From contig JACAAY010000006.1 of NCBI GenBank assembly GCA_013377095.1, positions 1-64,000 on the forward strand: DNA of 64,000 nt, in the 5' to 3' direction. Numbering within the stretch: the stretch's first letter is position 1; every line of letters begins with the position of its first letter. Below the pieces are notes generated by a model, which saw only the letters and a program-made list of their open reading frames with translations, was not told the DNA's origin and searched no databases. Made by a program: the position numbers and the translations under genes. Source of the DNA: Desulfuromonadales bacterium. GTDB lineage: Bacteria; Desulfobacterota; Desulfuromonadia; Geobacterales; Pseudopelobacteraceae. Below are positions 46,865 through 56,019 of this stretch, in pieces.

Positions 46865-46893
46865 AGAGAGCAGGCTTGGCCCTGCTCTCTTTG
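46865..46893 (+). terminator. intercistronic hairpin in the catabolic operon
   Basis: AGAGAGCAGG / CCTGCTCTCT (46865-46874 and 46881-46890) with a 6-base loop, followed by only TTTG. The stem is strong but the T-run is short, so partial termination or RNA processing between the acyl-CoA dehydrogenase and the downstream fusion enzyme is likely. Confidence 0.55.
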
Positions 46894-46963
46894 TATTGAG
46901 CTCACTGTATTAAGCTTGACAGATACAACTCGACAAAAACATACATCATATGCGGAGGAAACA

Positions 46964-49351
46964 ATGAGACAGATCAACAAAGTGGCCGTACTGGGCGCCG
47001 GGGTGATGGGAGCGACAATCGCCGCCCATCTCGCCAACGCGGGAATTCCGGTCGTGCTGCTGGATATGGCGCCGAAAGAACTCAACGCCGCTGAAAAATC
47101 GGCCGGTCTGACCATAGATGATCCGAAGGTGCGCAACCGTATCGCCGCCGCAGGACTTGAGGGGCTCAAGAAAATGAAGCCGGCCCCTTTTTTCCTGCCG
47201 GACTACGCCGGTTACATTGAGACCGGAAACTTCGAAGACAATATGGAGGAGCTGCGCCAGTGCGACTGGGTGGTGGAGGTCGTCACTGAAAACATGGCGA
47301 TCAAAAAGCAGCTTTTTACCGATAAGGTCGCTCCCAATCTGAAGGAGGGCGCAATCCTCAGCACCAATACCAGCGGCCTTTCAATCAATGAAATGGCGGA
47401 ATGTCTGCCCGAGAACATCCGCAGGAATATGCTGGTGACTCATTTTTTCAATCCGCCGCGCTATATGCAGCTGCTGGAAATAGTTCCCTGCGCCCATACC
47501 GATCCAGCGGTGATAGCCTTTATGGCCAGCTTTATCGAAAAGCGGCTCGGTAAGGGCGTTGTCTATGGCAAGGATACCCCCAACTTCATCGCCAACCGGA
47601 TCGGTGTCTACTCCATCTGCAGCTGTATCCACACCATGCTGGCGATGGAAATGACCGTCGAAGAGGTGGACGCCGTTACCGGACCGGCCACGGCCCGCCC
47701 CAAGAGCGCGACCTTCCGCACCTCCGATCTGGTGGGTATCGATACGCTCCTGCATGTGGCCAACAACTCCCATGAGCTCCTGGTTCGTGACGAGGAGCGG
47801 GAAATCTTCAAGCTCCCCGGTTTTGTGGGTGACATGGTGGCAAAGGGGCTGCTGGGCAACAAAAGCAAACAGGGCTTTTACAAGAAGGTCAAAGGAGAGA
47901 GCGGCCAGGATTCTTTCTACTACGATTATGTAACCGGCGAGTATGTCCCGTCGCAACGCCCGCGATTCCCATCGACGGACGCGGTCAAAACCATTGATGA
48001 CCCGGTCTGGAGAATTAAATCGCTCCTCGACTCCAGCGACAAGGCGGCGCAATTCGCCTGGATCAACCTCCGTGACACGCTGATCTACGCTTTTAACCGG
48101 ATACCGGAAATCGCCGGTGACATCGTTAATATCGATAACGCCATGAAATGGGGCTTCAACTGGGAACTGGGTCCCTTCGAGATGCTGGACGCAATCGGTG
48201 TGGCCAGTTTCGTCGCGAAGGCCGAGAACGATGGCGTCACCGTACCGGCAGGACTCAAGGCAATCGAGCGTTTCTATCGGTTTGAGGAAGGCAAAGAGTT
48301 TTACTATGACATCCAGGGCGCCAGCTATTGTGAAACGCCAGCAATACCGGGCTTTGTAAGCCTCCCTATCCTCAAGAAAAACAACAAGATCGTGGAAACA
48401 AATGGCGGCGCTTCGGTTATTGATCTGGATGACGGCGTCTTCTGCCTGGAATTCCACACCAAGATGAACGCCATAGACCATGACATTCTCCAGATGATTC
48501 ACACGGCCATCAGACGCTCCGAGGAAGAGGGTATTGGTCTGGTGATTGCCAATGAGGGAGCGGCTTTCTCCGCCGGAGCCAATCTGGCGCAATTTGTGGC
48601 GGCGATCTCCGAGAAAAAATTTGATGACATCTCCCGGACCGTAGACAGCTTCCAGAAGGCCATGATGGCGATCAAATATTGCGGCGTTCCGGTGGTTGCG
48701 GCGCCCCACGCCCTGGTACTGGGCGGAGGCTGTGAGATCTGTCTGCACGCCGACGCCATGACACCCCACGCCGAGACCTACATGGGGCTGGTGGAAATCG
48801 GCGTCGGTCTGTTGCCCGCCGGTGGCGGCACCAAGGAGATGGCGCTGCGCGCCATGATTCTGGCCGAGGAAAACAGCGCGGAAATCACCCCTTTCATCTT
48901 CAAGAACTTCATGAATATCGGCATGGCGAAAGTCAGCTCATCGGCCTCGGAGCTGGTCCAGATGGGCTTCACGAAAAGCGGCAACGCCATAACCATGAAC
49001 ATCCGTAAGCGCATCCATGACGCCAAGCTGAAGGTTATTGCAATGGCGGCCAATTACCGGCCAGGCCGCCCCATGACCGGCCTGAAGGCACCGGGCCGCA
49101 GCGTGGCGGCAAGCATAAAATCCCAGCTCTGGAATATGCAGAAAGGCGGCTTCATATCCGAGTACGACCAATTCCTGGGGGGAACCATCGCCGACGTCAT
49201 CACCGGCGGAGATCTGCCGGGTGGCGCCCTGATTACCGAGGAATACCTTCTGGAGCTTGAGCGTGAAGCATTTATCAACCTCTGCGGCAAGCAGAAAACC
49301 CTGGAGCGTATCCAGCACATGCTGAAGAAGGGCAAGCCACTCCGGAACTAG
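46964..49351 (+). CDS. 3-hydroxyacyl-CoA dehydrogenase / enoyl-CoA hydratase fusion (FadN-like)
   Basis: A 795-residue two-enzyme protein with the dehydrogenase first. ATG 46964 has GGAGG 5 bases upstream; an open frame reaching to 46859 runs through the intercistronic hairpin and is rejected. Residues 1-300 are the NAD-binding domain (VAVLGAGVMGATIAAHLANAG; TNTSGLSINEMAE; VTHFFNPPRYMQLLEIVP), followed by the C-terminal dehydrogenase domains. From about 480 there is a crotonase domain (GAAFSAGANLAQFV; GGGCEICLHADAMTPHAETYMG). Order and length fit FadN/YusL rather than FadB. It hydrates enoyl-CoA and oxidises 3-hydroxyacyl-CoA to 3-ketoacyl-CoA. Confidence 0.92.
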   Translation: MRQINKVAVLGAGVMGATIAAHLANAGIPVVLLDMAPKELNAAEKSAGLTIDDPKVRNRIAAAGLEGLKKMKPAPFFLPDYAGYIETGNFEDNMEELRQCDWVVEVVTENMAIKKQLFTDKVAPNLKEGAILSTNTSGLSINEMAECLPENIRRNMLVTHFFNPPRYMQLLEIVPCAHTDPAVIAFMASFIEKRLGKGVVYGKDTPNFIANRIGVYSICSCIHTMLAMEMTVEEVDAVTGPATARPKSATFRTSDLVGIDTLLHVANNSHELLVRDEEREIFKLPGFVGDMVAKGLLGNKSKQGFYKKVKGESGQDSFYYDYVTGEYVPSQRPRFPSTDAVKTIDDPVWRIKSLLDSSDKAAQFAWINLRDTLIYAFNRIPEIAGDIVNIDNAMKWGFNWELGPFEMLDAIGVASFVAKAENDGVTVPAGLKAIERFYRFEEGKEFYYDIQGASYCETPAIPGFVSLPILKKNNKIVETNGGASVIDLDDGVFCLEFHTKMNAIDHDILQMIHTAIRRSEEEGIGLVIANEGAAFSAGANLAQFVAAISEKKFDDISRTVDSFQKAMMAIKYCGVPVVAAPHALVLGGGCEICLHADAMTPHAETYMGLVEIGVGLLPAGGGTKEMALRAMILAEENSAEITPFIFKNFMNIGMAKVSSSASELVQMGFTKSGNAITMNIRKRIHDAKLKVIAMAANYRPGRPMTGLKAPGRSVAASIKSQLWNMQKGGFISEYDQFLGGTIADVITGGDLPGGALITEEYLLELEREAFINLCGKQKTLERIQHMLKKGKPLRN

Positions 49352-49433
49352 AACGCCCGGGAAGAGAGAACAACATGAGCTGGGCAAGAAAGCTCAGGCC
49401 TGACCTAACAAGTAATAACTACGGAGAATACCA

Positions 49434-50606
49434 ATGAGAAACGCATACATTCTGTCAGCCTGCCGTACTCCCGGTTGTAAGGCTAAAAGAGGGAAATTCA
49501 AGGATATCCGCCCCGATGACCTGGCCGCCGCCGCCATCAAGGGGTTGATGGAGAAGACCGGAGTAAATCCCCTTGATGTTGAAGATATCATTATCGGCTG
49601 CGCTTTTCCCGAGGGCGAACAGGGAATGAACTTTGCCCGGGTTGCGGCGATGAAAGCCGGTATGCCGGTTGAAGTACCGGCCCAGACGGTCAACCGCTTC
49701 TGCTCGTCCGGTCTGCAGACCATCGCATCAGCGGCGGAGCGGATCATGGCCGGTTTTGCCGACTGCATCATTGCCGGCGGCGCCGAGAGTATGAGCATGA
49801 TTCCGATCGGTGGCGGAAAATACAGCGCCAACCCTTCCCTCATGGCCAGCTGGCCCGAAACCTTCGCGGCCATGGGCGTCACCGCTGAGCTTGTGGCCCA
49901 AAAGTACGACATCAGCCGCGCCGAGCAGGATCTGTTTGCGGCGGAAAGCCACGCCAAGGCGGCAGCCGCCATGGCGGCGGACAAATTCCGCGATGAGATC
50001 ATTCCGGTCGAGGTTGAGCACTGCGCTCTGGTAAACGGGAAAATCCGGAAGAGTACGGAGCTGGTTGACGCCGATGATGGCGTCAGGAGCGACACCACGG
50101 CCGATGGTTTGAGCAAACTCAAAACGCCATTCATGGCTTCGGGCACGGTGACCGCCGGTAACTCCTCACAAATGACCGATGGCGCCGCGGCGGTAATGGT
50201 GGTTTCCGAGGATTACCTGAAAAAGACCGGTAAAAAAGCTTTGGCGCGTTTTGTCGCCTTCGCCGTCAAAGGGGTGCTGCCGGAAATCATGGGCATCGGT
50301 CCGGTGGAGGCAATCCCCCGGGCGCTCAAGATGGCGGGGCTCTCCCTGGATGATATCGGCCTGATCGAACTGAACGAGGCCTTCGCAGCCCAGTCGCTGG
50401 CTTGTGTCAAAGAGCTGGGAATCGATGCAGCCAGGGTTAACGTAAACGGCGGGGCAATAGCCCTGGGCCACCCCCTTGGCTGCACCGGCGCCAAGCTGAC
50501 GGCGAGCCTGCTCCACGAGATGCAACGGAGTAATACCCGTTACGGCATGGTGTCCATGTGCATCGGCGGCGGTATGGGAGCGGCGGGAATCTTTGAGAAA
50601 GTGTAG
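49434..50606 (+). CDS. acetyl-CoA C-acyltransferase (thiolase)
   Basis: A 390-residue thiolase cleaving 3-ketoacyl-CoA to acetyl-CoA (or condensing in reverse). The nucleophile is Cys90 in [11 protein letters not shown]. The catalytic [11 protein letters not shown] histidine and [12 protein letters not shown] cysteine are at the end. It lies 82 bases after the fusion enzyme with GGAG before ATG 49434. The sequence fits FadA/FadI- or AtoB-like enzymes; chain-length preference is not evident. Confidence 0.94.
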   Translation: MRNAYILSACRTPGCKAKRGKFKDIRPDDLAAAAIKGLMEKTGVNPLDVEDIIIGCAFPEGEQGMNFARVAAMKAGMPVEVPAQTVNRFCSSGLQTIASAAERIMAGFADCIIAGGAESMSMIPIGGGKYSANPSLMASWPETFAAMGVTAELVAQKYDISRAEQDLFAAESHAKAAAAMAADKFRDEIIPVEVEHCALVNGKIRKSTELVDADDGVRSDTTADGLSKLKTPFMASGTVTAGNSSQMTDGAAAVMVVSEDYLKKTGKKALARFVAFAVKGVLPEIMGIGPVEAIPRALKMAGLSLDDIGLIELNEAFAAQSLACVKELGIDAARVNVNGGAIALGHPLGCTGAKLTASLLHEMQRSNTRYGMVSMCIGGGMGAAGIFEKV

Positions 50607-50649
50607 AGCGGTTCGGTAACCAAACGCCTGCCGAAAGGAGTGTTGTGAC

Positions 50650-51438
50650 ATGAATTTTGAGACCATCGCCTTTGAAATCAGGGGACAGACCGCGTACATC
50701 GCCCTGAATCGCCCCGCATCGTTCAACGCGTTAAATCTGACCTCCGGCAAGGAACTGATGAGCGCCGCCATCAGTTGTGACGAAAACTGGGAAATCCGGG
50801 CCGTTGTTCTCACTGGTACCGGTAAAGCCTTCTGCGCTGGCGGTGACTTGCCGTATTTTGCCGAGCAAGGCGCCCAGCTACCGGTCATCCTGAAGGAAAT
50901 GGCCACCTATTGCCACGCGGCCACTTCGCGCTTCATGCGGATGGACAAGCCGCTGATCACGGCGGTAAACGGCGCGGCGGCGGGAATAGGCATGAGCCTG
51001 GCCCTTGCCGGAGATATCATCCTTGCCGGTGAATCGGCGTCATTCATGGCGGCCTATACCGCGGCGGGGCTCTCCCCCGACGGCGCCATGACCTACCTTT
51101 TGCCACGGATGATCGGGCTCTCCAGAGCGCGGGAGCTGATACTGACCAACCGCCGGTTGAAGGCCGGGGAGGCCCTTGACTGGGGCCTAATCAACAAAGT
51201 GGTTTCCGATGAAGTTCTTCTCAGTGAAGCCGAATTACTGGCCACGTCATTGGAAAATGGACCAACGCGCTCCTATGGCATGGTCAAAAAACTCTTGAAT
51301 GACTGTTTTTCCGCGACTCCGGAAACGCAGATGGAGCAGGAAGCGCGGGGGATTACCGAAATGGCGCGAACCAGGGATGGCCTCGAAGGGATCAACGCCT
51401 TTGTCGGCAAACAGCCTCCGAAATTCAAAGGTTGCTAA
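50650..51438 (+). CDS. enoyl-CoA hydratase/isomerase family protein
   Basis: A 262-residue crotonase-fold protein. The oxyanion-hole motifs are GTGKAFCAGGDLPYF and VNGAAAGIGMSLALAGDI. It lacks an obvious glutamate pair at the standard hydratase positions in the sequence as I read it, so isomerase activity is also possible. AAGGAG lies 9 bases before ATG 50650. It is the last gene before the bidirectional terminator. Confidence 0.88.
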   Translation: MNFETIAFEIRGQTAYIALNRPASFNALNLTSGKELMSAAISCDENWEIRAVVLTGTGKAFCAGGDLPYFAEQGAQLPVILKEMATYCHAATSRFMRMDKPLITAVNGAAAGIGMSLALAGDIILAGESASFMAAYTAAGLSPDGAMTYLLPRMIGLSRARELILTNRRLKAGEALDWGLINKVVSDEVLLSEAELLATSLENGPTRSYGMVKKLLNDCFSATPETQMEQEARGITEMARTRDGLEGINAFVGKQPPKFKGC

Positions 51439-51525
51439 TTCCGGAACTGGAATAACGCGGACATTGCTGGCCGTGCACGGACGGTGAATTTCTTCCCGCC
51501 AAAATGACGGTGGTTTTCTTATCCC

Positions 51526-51561
51526 AAAGGGGGAGTTGGCTTTATGGCCAACTCCCCCTTT
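51526..51561. terminator. strong bidirectional terminator between convergent genes
   Basis: A 15-bp perfect stem AAAGGGGGAGTTGGC / GCCAACTCCCCCTTT (51526-51540, 51547-51561) with a 6-base loop and short T-rich tail. It separates the end of the forward operon from the converging alcohol dehydrogenase gene. Confidence 0.9.
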
Positions 51562-51622
51562 GTGTTTGTTCTTCTCAGTTTAAGCGTATCTTCAGCGCCT
51601 CACTGAAATCAACTCAGAACAC

Positions 51623-52786
51623 CTACATCGCTTCCGCGTAAAGATATTTCAAATCGTCCAGAGTGATCTGGCGCGGGTTGAAGAAACAGCAGAGGTCTTT
51701 GATGGCGTTGTCGGCCAGCAGAGGAATATCGGATTCCTTAACGCCGATAGCGCCAAGGCCCGCGGGAATACCAACATCCCTGGACAATTTCCTGATGGCT
51801 TCAATACCTTTTTCAGCGGCTTCCATGGCTGTCAAACCGGCGATATTAACGCCCATGGCCGCGGCAATGTCCGCGTATTTCTGCGGACAGGCGATAAGGT
51901 TGAACGTGCAGCCGTGGGGCAGAATAATGGCGTTGCAGACCCCATGGGGCTTATTAAACAGCGCACCGGGCTGATGGGCCATGGCGTGGACAATTCCTAC
52001 GCCCGCGTTGTTAAAGGCAGCTCCGGCCAGGTATTCGGCATAGGCCATTTTGTCGCGCGCCTCAAGGTTGGCGCCATTGCCAACGGCTTGGGGCAGCCAT
52101 TCGGCGATCAGCTTGATGGCGCCTATCGCCAGGGAATCGGTAACCGGGTTGGCCAGGACGGCGACATACGCTTCTATGGCATGGGTCAGGGCGTCCATAC
52201 CGGTTGCCGCGGTCAGATGGGCCGGCAGTCCGACCATCATCACCGGATCATTAATGGCAACGGTTGCCGTGATTCTGGCGGAGGCGATGATCATCTTCAC
52301 GTGGGTTTCGGTGTTGGTAATAACAGCAAAACTGGTTACTTCGCTACCCGTGCCGGCGGTGGTGTTGACGGCAATAAACGGAGGAAGGGGATTTGAGAAG
52401 GTGTCAATCCCCGCGTAGTCACGGATATCGCCACCATTGTTCACGACAATGCCAATCCCTTTGGTGCAATCATGGGAACTGCCTCCGCCAAGGCTAACCA
52501 GAATGTCGCAACCATTTTCCTTGTACGCCTGCGCACCCGCCCGAATATTGAGGTCCGTCGGGTTCGGCTCGGCGCCACTGAATACAACCGCCTGGACACC
52601 GTCGGCATTAAGCAGTTCGACTATCTGATTCGCGACGCCAAGATCAAACAGCCCCTTGTCGGTAACAATCAAAGCCTTCTTGCCGCCAATAAATTTCGCC
52701 GTTGCTCCCAGCTGTTTGACTGCGCCCACTCCCAATTTGCTCACTGATGGAATAAGAAAATTAAATACCTGTTCTGCGAGTGCCAT
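51623..52786 (-). CDS. iron-containing alcohol dehydrogenase
   Basis: A 387-residue group III alcohol dehydrogenase. ATG 52786 follows GAGGAGG at 9 bases; a longer frame reaching 52891 is rejected. The NAD-binding GGGSSHDCTKG, NTTAGTGSEVTSFAVI and the iron-ligand blocks MDALTHAIEAY and VHAMAHQPGALFNKPHG are present. It interconverts a primary alcohol and aldehyde and would supply or use the aldehyde for the acylating dehydrogenase at 41284. It is on the opposite strand from that operon, with its own sigma-54-like promoter at 52967-52982. Confidence 0.93.
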   Translation of the reverse strand: MALAEQVFNFLIPSVSKLGVGAVKQLGATAKFIGGKKALIVTDKGLFDLGVANQIVELLNADGVQAVVFSGAEPNPTDLNIRAGAQAYKENGCDILVSLGGGSSHDCTKGIGIVVNNGGDIRDYAGIDTFSNPLPPFIAVNTTAGTGSEVTSFAVITNTETHVKMIIASARITATVAINDPVMMVGLPAHLTAATGMDALTHAIEAYVAVLANPVTDSLAIGAIKLIAEWLPQAVGNGANLEARDKMAYAEYLAGAAFNNAGVGIVHAMAHQPGALFNKPHGVCNAIILPHGCTFNLIACPQKYADIAAAMGVNIAGLTAMEAAEKGIEAIRKLSRDVGIPAGLGAIGVKESDIPLLADNAIKDLCCFFNPRQITLDDLKYLYAEAM

Positions 52787-53197
52787 GAGATAAATCCTCC
52801 TCTTTCGTATAAATGCGTAATGAACATCGATGCGCCACGATTTCCGCCCCTTTTGGGTCATAATCCGCTGATTGTATTGGTCTTTATTCACCTCCTTTTA
52901 TTCGGCGTCTAACACTGTTCGCCTGGTGCTTGCGGGGTTGCGCGGCGCTGTCGGTTGCTCATAGTTTGCAGAGTCCATGCCGTCAGTGAACATATAATTT
53001 TTTTAGCAATTTCGATATGTTGTGAACACAAAACTGCTTGTGGTCGTTTGATGGGTGAGAAAAAATATACAGGGGAGCGTTTGCGCTAACGTCTTGAAGG
53101 GGAAGGGACTAAAAGCTTAAAGGTGCGCTTATGCTCTAGGCGGGAGGGGGCCTTGTGGATTGTGCCGGATACTCCGGCGTGGCTGCTTGCGTCACGC
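52787..53197. other. intergenic region upstream of the alcohol dehydrogenase
   Basis: About 410 bases without a supported gene. It holds the sigma-54-like promoter at 52967-52982, a palindrome TTGTGAACACAA at 53020-53031 (about 38 bases upstream of the -24 element), and a second inverted pair AACATAT / ATATGTT across 52989-53021. A plus-strand frame starting at 53155 is not supported. Confidence 0.5.
52967..52982 (-). promoter_or_regulatory. sigma-54-like promoter of the alcohol dehydrogenase
   Basis: On the minus strand the sequence is CGGCATGGACTCTGCA: GGCA at -24, TGCA at -12 and exact GG-N10-GC spacing. The first base and the base before TGC differ from consensus. The leader to the ADH gene would be about 170 bases. 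Confidence 0.5.
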
Positions 53198-53224
53198 AAA
53201 AAAATGGGCGCTTTGCAGCGCCCA
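53198..53224 (-). terminator. Rho-independent terminator of channel 2 gene
   Basis: Stem TGGGCGCT / AGCGCCCA (53205-53212, 53217-53224) with loop TTGC, followed on the minus strand by seven T (53204-53198). It lies 32 bases past the stop codon of the outer-membrane protein gene. Confidence 0.88.
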
Positions 53225-53256
53225 ATGACAAAAGAAATGCTCTACGAATCAATGCG

Positions 53257-54159
53257 TCAGAAGAGATAGGTCCAACGCAGGCCCAGCGTTTTGTCGTCGG
53301 TTCCGGTTTTGACCGCAAAATCATAACGGTAGGAAACCAGTAACTGGTTGCTGGAGCCGAGCATCACAAACATGCAGAGCGCTAAGCCGTTATTGCTCAA
53401 CTGATTGTTCTGCCTGACGCCATTGATCTTGGTTTCGCCGCCATTGGAATAATAATAGTCCAGAGCGGTACCCCATTTCTTGGTAATGTCATAACTGAAG
53501 TGGACTTCCGCCTGTATGGTAGGATCCTGCGCCAGTCGTTTATTGCCCTGATACTCGCTATTATCCGAGTAGAATTCGCCGCCCAGGGTCAGCTCCAGAT
53601 AGCCTTTGTCGCCAATTCCCTTTACCAGTCCTACCTCCGGCTTGATAGCCCAGCGATTACCACCGGGATTCGCCAGTCTATCCTTTTTATACTGTCCCAG
53701 GGGGATGGTCAGCCATGGCGTAAAACCGACCCACAACCTGTTCTTGGGGTCATTGACGAGCCAGAATGTGGATAGCACAACCGGGTCGCCAAACCCGGTG
53801 GCGGAAATGTCTTTACCGCCCGAAAGAGCTTCGTAATTCCCGTTCAGACTGATATCGGCGAACGGCACGATAACCTGCGGATTGATGGTAAGTCCGCCAT
53901 CACCATAGAGCGCCTCACCTATTTTCATGTAATGAATATATCTGAGCATTCCCACATTCACGCTTTTATCATAATCATCCGAAGGCCCTTTTTTCGTCCC
54001 GTTTTTGTAGAGTTTGCTCGCGCTAATATAATTGTAATACGTACATAAAAGAGATGTGCCGGCAGGGAGAGGCAGATACCCTCTGGAATAGGATGCCCAG
54101 GATGTTGTGGTGATAGCCAAGCAGATGAACAAAAACGCCGCGGTACATACTTTTTTCAT
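53257..54159 (-). CDS. outer-membrane protein of the phenol MetA/SphA type (channel 2)
   Basis: A 300-residue exported beta-barrel candidate. The signal peptide ends near SWA/SYSRG. Typical blocks are WVGFTPWLTIPLGQY and TLGLRWTYLF with a C-terminal phenylalanine. It is clearly related to the protein at 44112-45041 (both have a GFTPW-x-T-x-P-x-G core and a WLVND/WFINK segment), but diverged. It is a single-gene transcript from the best sigma-54 promoter of the window (54263-54278) to the terminator at 53198-53224. It probably helps the pathway's hydrophobic substrate cross the outer membrane. Confidence 0.82.
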   Translation of the reverse strand: MKKVCTAAFLFICLAITTTSWASYSRGYLPLPAGTSLLCTYYNYISASKLYKNGTKKGPSDDYDKSVNVGMLRYIHYMKIGEALYGDGGLTINPQVIVPFADISLNGNYEALSGGKDISATGFGDPVVLSTFWLVNDPKNRLWVGFTPWLTIPLGQYKKDRLANPGGNRWAIKPEVGLVKGIGDKGYLELTLGGEFYSDNSEYQGNKRLAQDPTIQAEVHFSYDITKKWGTALDYYYSNGGETKINGVRQNNQLSNNGLALCMFVMLGSSNQLLVSYRYDFAVKTGTDDKTLGLRWTYLF

Positions 54160-54262
54160 TCCAACCTCACTGTTATTTTTTTTGGTGCAGTTTCTTTATT
54201 GATGGATCCGGAATTTCGTCACAGGCCGCCCTTGTTGGCGGCAAAAGCAACGGATAAAAAAA

Positions 54263-54278
54263 GGCAAAGACCGTGCCA
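54263..54278 (-). promoter_or_regulatory. sigma-54 promoter of channel 2 gene
   Basis: On the minus strand the sequence is TGGCACGGTCTTTGCC, a near-perfect -24/-12 element (TGGCACG-N4-TTGC). The start near 54253 gives a leader of about 94 bases. Confidence 0.82.
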
Positions 54279-54597
54279 GCGAGGACATTTCATTTAGTCT
54301 TAATAAATCGGTGTGTTACACGGCTGATATGTTTGATGGTGGTTGTAATGGGTAAGAAATTGTGAGCGGAAAGGGAGCCGGGAATTGGGGCGGGAGACGG
54401 GGATAATGGAGCATAACAATCAATACAACTGACGCGCCAGGCAACGTCAGAACATACAACCATTCAATATCATTTAATATTAACGGATTTAGCAACAACA
54501 AGCCATGGGCTCAGCAAAAATGATTACAGGAGAAAATTTTTTCTCACCCCTCCGCGCCCCATGCATGAACCATGGGACAAGGTCAAATCGGAGTCGT
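54279..54597. other. intergenic region between channel 2 and the response regulator
   Basis: About 320 bases. It holds a palindrome GTGTGTTACAC (54311-54321) about 33 bases upstream of the channel 2 promoter. No gene is supported. I see no strong terminator for the regulator gene that ends at 54598. Confidence 0.45.
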
Positions 54598-56019
54598 TCA
54601 AGAAACAATATCCTTTCCTTTGCGCAGGCGTTTGTTCAGAGTCTGGCGAGTGAAGCCGAGTATTGAGGCCGCAATGCCCTGGTTGCCGTTTGCAAGCTTC
54701 ATCGCCTCATCCACAAGGTAGTTTTCAACCTCGCGTACCGTGGGAAGCCGCTCAAGGGTTACCCGCAGCCCTTCCACAACTGATTTCGCCAGCGATGATT
54801 CGGCGCCCGATTGGGGGACGCGGGTTCCGATAAGTTCCTTGAAACAATCCATGGAGAGAATACCCGAGCTGTGACGGGCCACGGTGTCGAAGATAAGCGC
54901 TTTCATCTCACGCACATTACCGGGAAAGTCATACAGGGAAAGGAGGGTGATCAATTCGGAGGGGTACGATGGTTTTTTCTTTTTCAGCTCCTGGGCCGCT
55001 TCGGCCAGGAAATGCTCAAGCAGAACTTGAATGTCTTCAGTTCTTTCCCGGAGGGGAGGGATCTGGACCTGGTGCGTGCAGAGCCTGAAGTAAAGGTCAT
55101 TGCGGAATTTTCCCGTTGCGGTCAACCCCCTGAGATTCCGGTTCGTGGCCACAAGGATCCGCGCGTCACTTACCATCGGCATGTCCGAACCGACCTGATA
55201 GTACTCCTGTTCCTGAAGCAGACGCAACAGCTTTACCTGGGACACCTCATTCAAATCCCCGATCTCATCGAGAAACAGGGTGCCGCCCGACGCCTGGGCG
55301 ATGAGCCCCGCTCTGGCCTGATCGGCGCCGGTATAGGCGCCTTTTTTGTGGCCAAAGAGGGTGTCAGAGAACATATTGTCATCCAGGCCGGCGGCATTGA
55401 CCGGCACGAACTTACCCTTTACACCGCTCACCGTGTGGATTGCCTTGGCGATCAATTCCTTGCCGGTGCCGGTCTCACCCATAATGATAACCGGCTGCCG
55501 TGATTCGGCGATAACCTCGCAGTACTGGAAAATTGCGGACATTTTCGGACTAGCCGAAACCATGGAGGAAAAGGCGGCCGGATGCTTGACACGGTTGGTC
55601 AGCAAATGTTCCCGCAACTGCGATATCTGGTTTTTCAAACTGCAGATCTCCAGCGCCTTTTTCACGCTGGAGACCAGGCGGGCGTTTTCCACCGGCTTTA
55701 CAAGGTAGTCAAAAGCCCCCGCCTTCATGCAGTCAACAGCCATGTCGACCTCATCAGCAGCGGTCATAACTATCACCGGAATGTGCGGGTAATCCCGGCT
55801 CAAGGCAGTGAGGAGTTCCCGGCCGGAAACATACGGCATAAACAGGTCCAAAACGATGATATGAATTTTTCCCTTTTCCAGTAACGGCAGAACCTTGCGA
55901 CTGTCGTCAAGGGTTTGAATATCCCTGATCCCTGCAAAACGAAGTAGTGATTCCGATGAAAAAAGAATGTGCTGCTCATCATCAACAATCAATATCGTAA
56001 ACACAGCATTTCCTGTCAT
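54598..56019 (-). CDS. sigma-54-dependent response regulator (AtoC/NtrC family)
   Basis: A 473-residue regulator. Receiver 1-125 (TILIVDDEQHILF; Asp58 in IIVLDLFMPY; lysine in YLVKPVE). AAA+ domain about 150-385: Walker A GETGTGKE, the sigma-54-contact loop reads KKGAYTGADQARAG (GAYTGA instead of GAFTGA), Walker B GGTLFLDEIGDLN. C-terminal Fis-type helix-turn-helix (GIAASILGFTRQTLNKRLRK). It overlaps the histidine kinase gene by 4 bases. Its place in the island and the three sigma-54 promoters nearby make it the likely activator of the island. Confidence 0.92.
   Translation of the reverse strand: MTGNAVFTILIVDDEQHILFSSESLLRFAGIRDIQTLDDSRKVLPLLEKGKIHIIVLDLFMPYVSGRELLTALSRDYPHIPVIVMTAADEVDMAVDCMKAGAFDYLVKPVENARLVSSVKKALEICSLKNQISQLREHLLTNRVKHPAAFSSMVSASPKMSAIFQYCEVIAESRQPVIIMGETGTGKELIAKAIHTVSGVKGKFVPVNAAGLDDNMFSDTLFGHKKGAYTGADQARAGLIAQASGGTLFLDEIGDLNEVSQVKLLRLLQEQEYYQVGSDMPMVSDARILVATNRNLRGLTATGKFRNDLYFRLCTHQVQIPPLRERTEDIQVLLEHFLAEAAQELKKKKPSYPSELITLLSLYDFPGNVREMKALIFDTVARHSSGILSMDCFKELIGTRVPQSGAESSLAKSVVEGLRVTLERLPTVREVENYLVDEAMKLANGNQGIAASILGFTRQTLNKRLRKGKDIVS

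Noticed and set aside
47381-48769. 462-residue minus-strand open frame
   Set aside because: Antisense to the hydroxyacyl-CoA dehydrogenase fusion; composition and lack of start signals mark it as a shadow.
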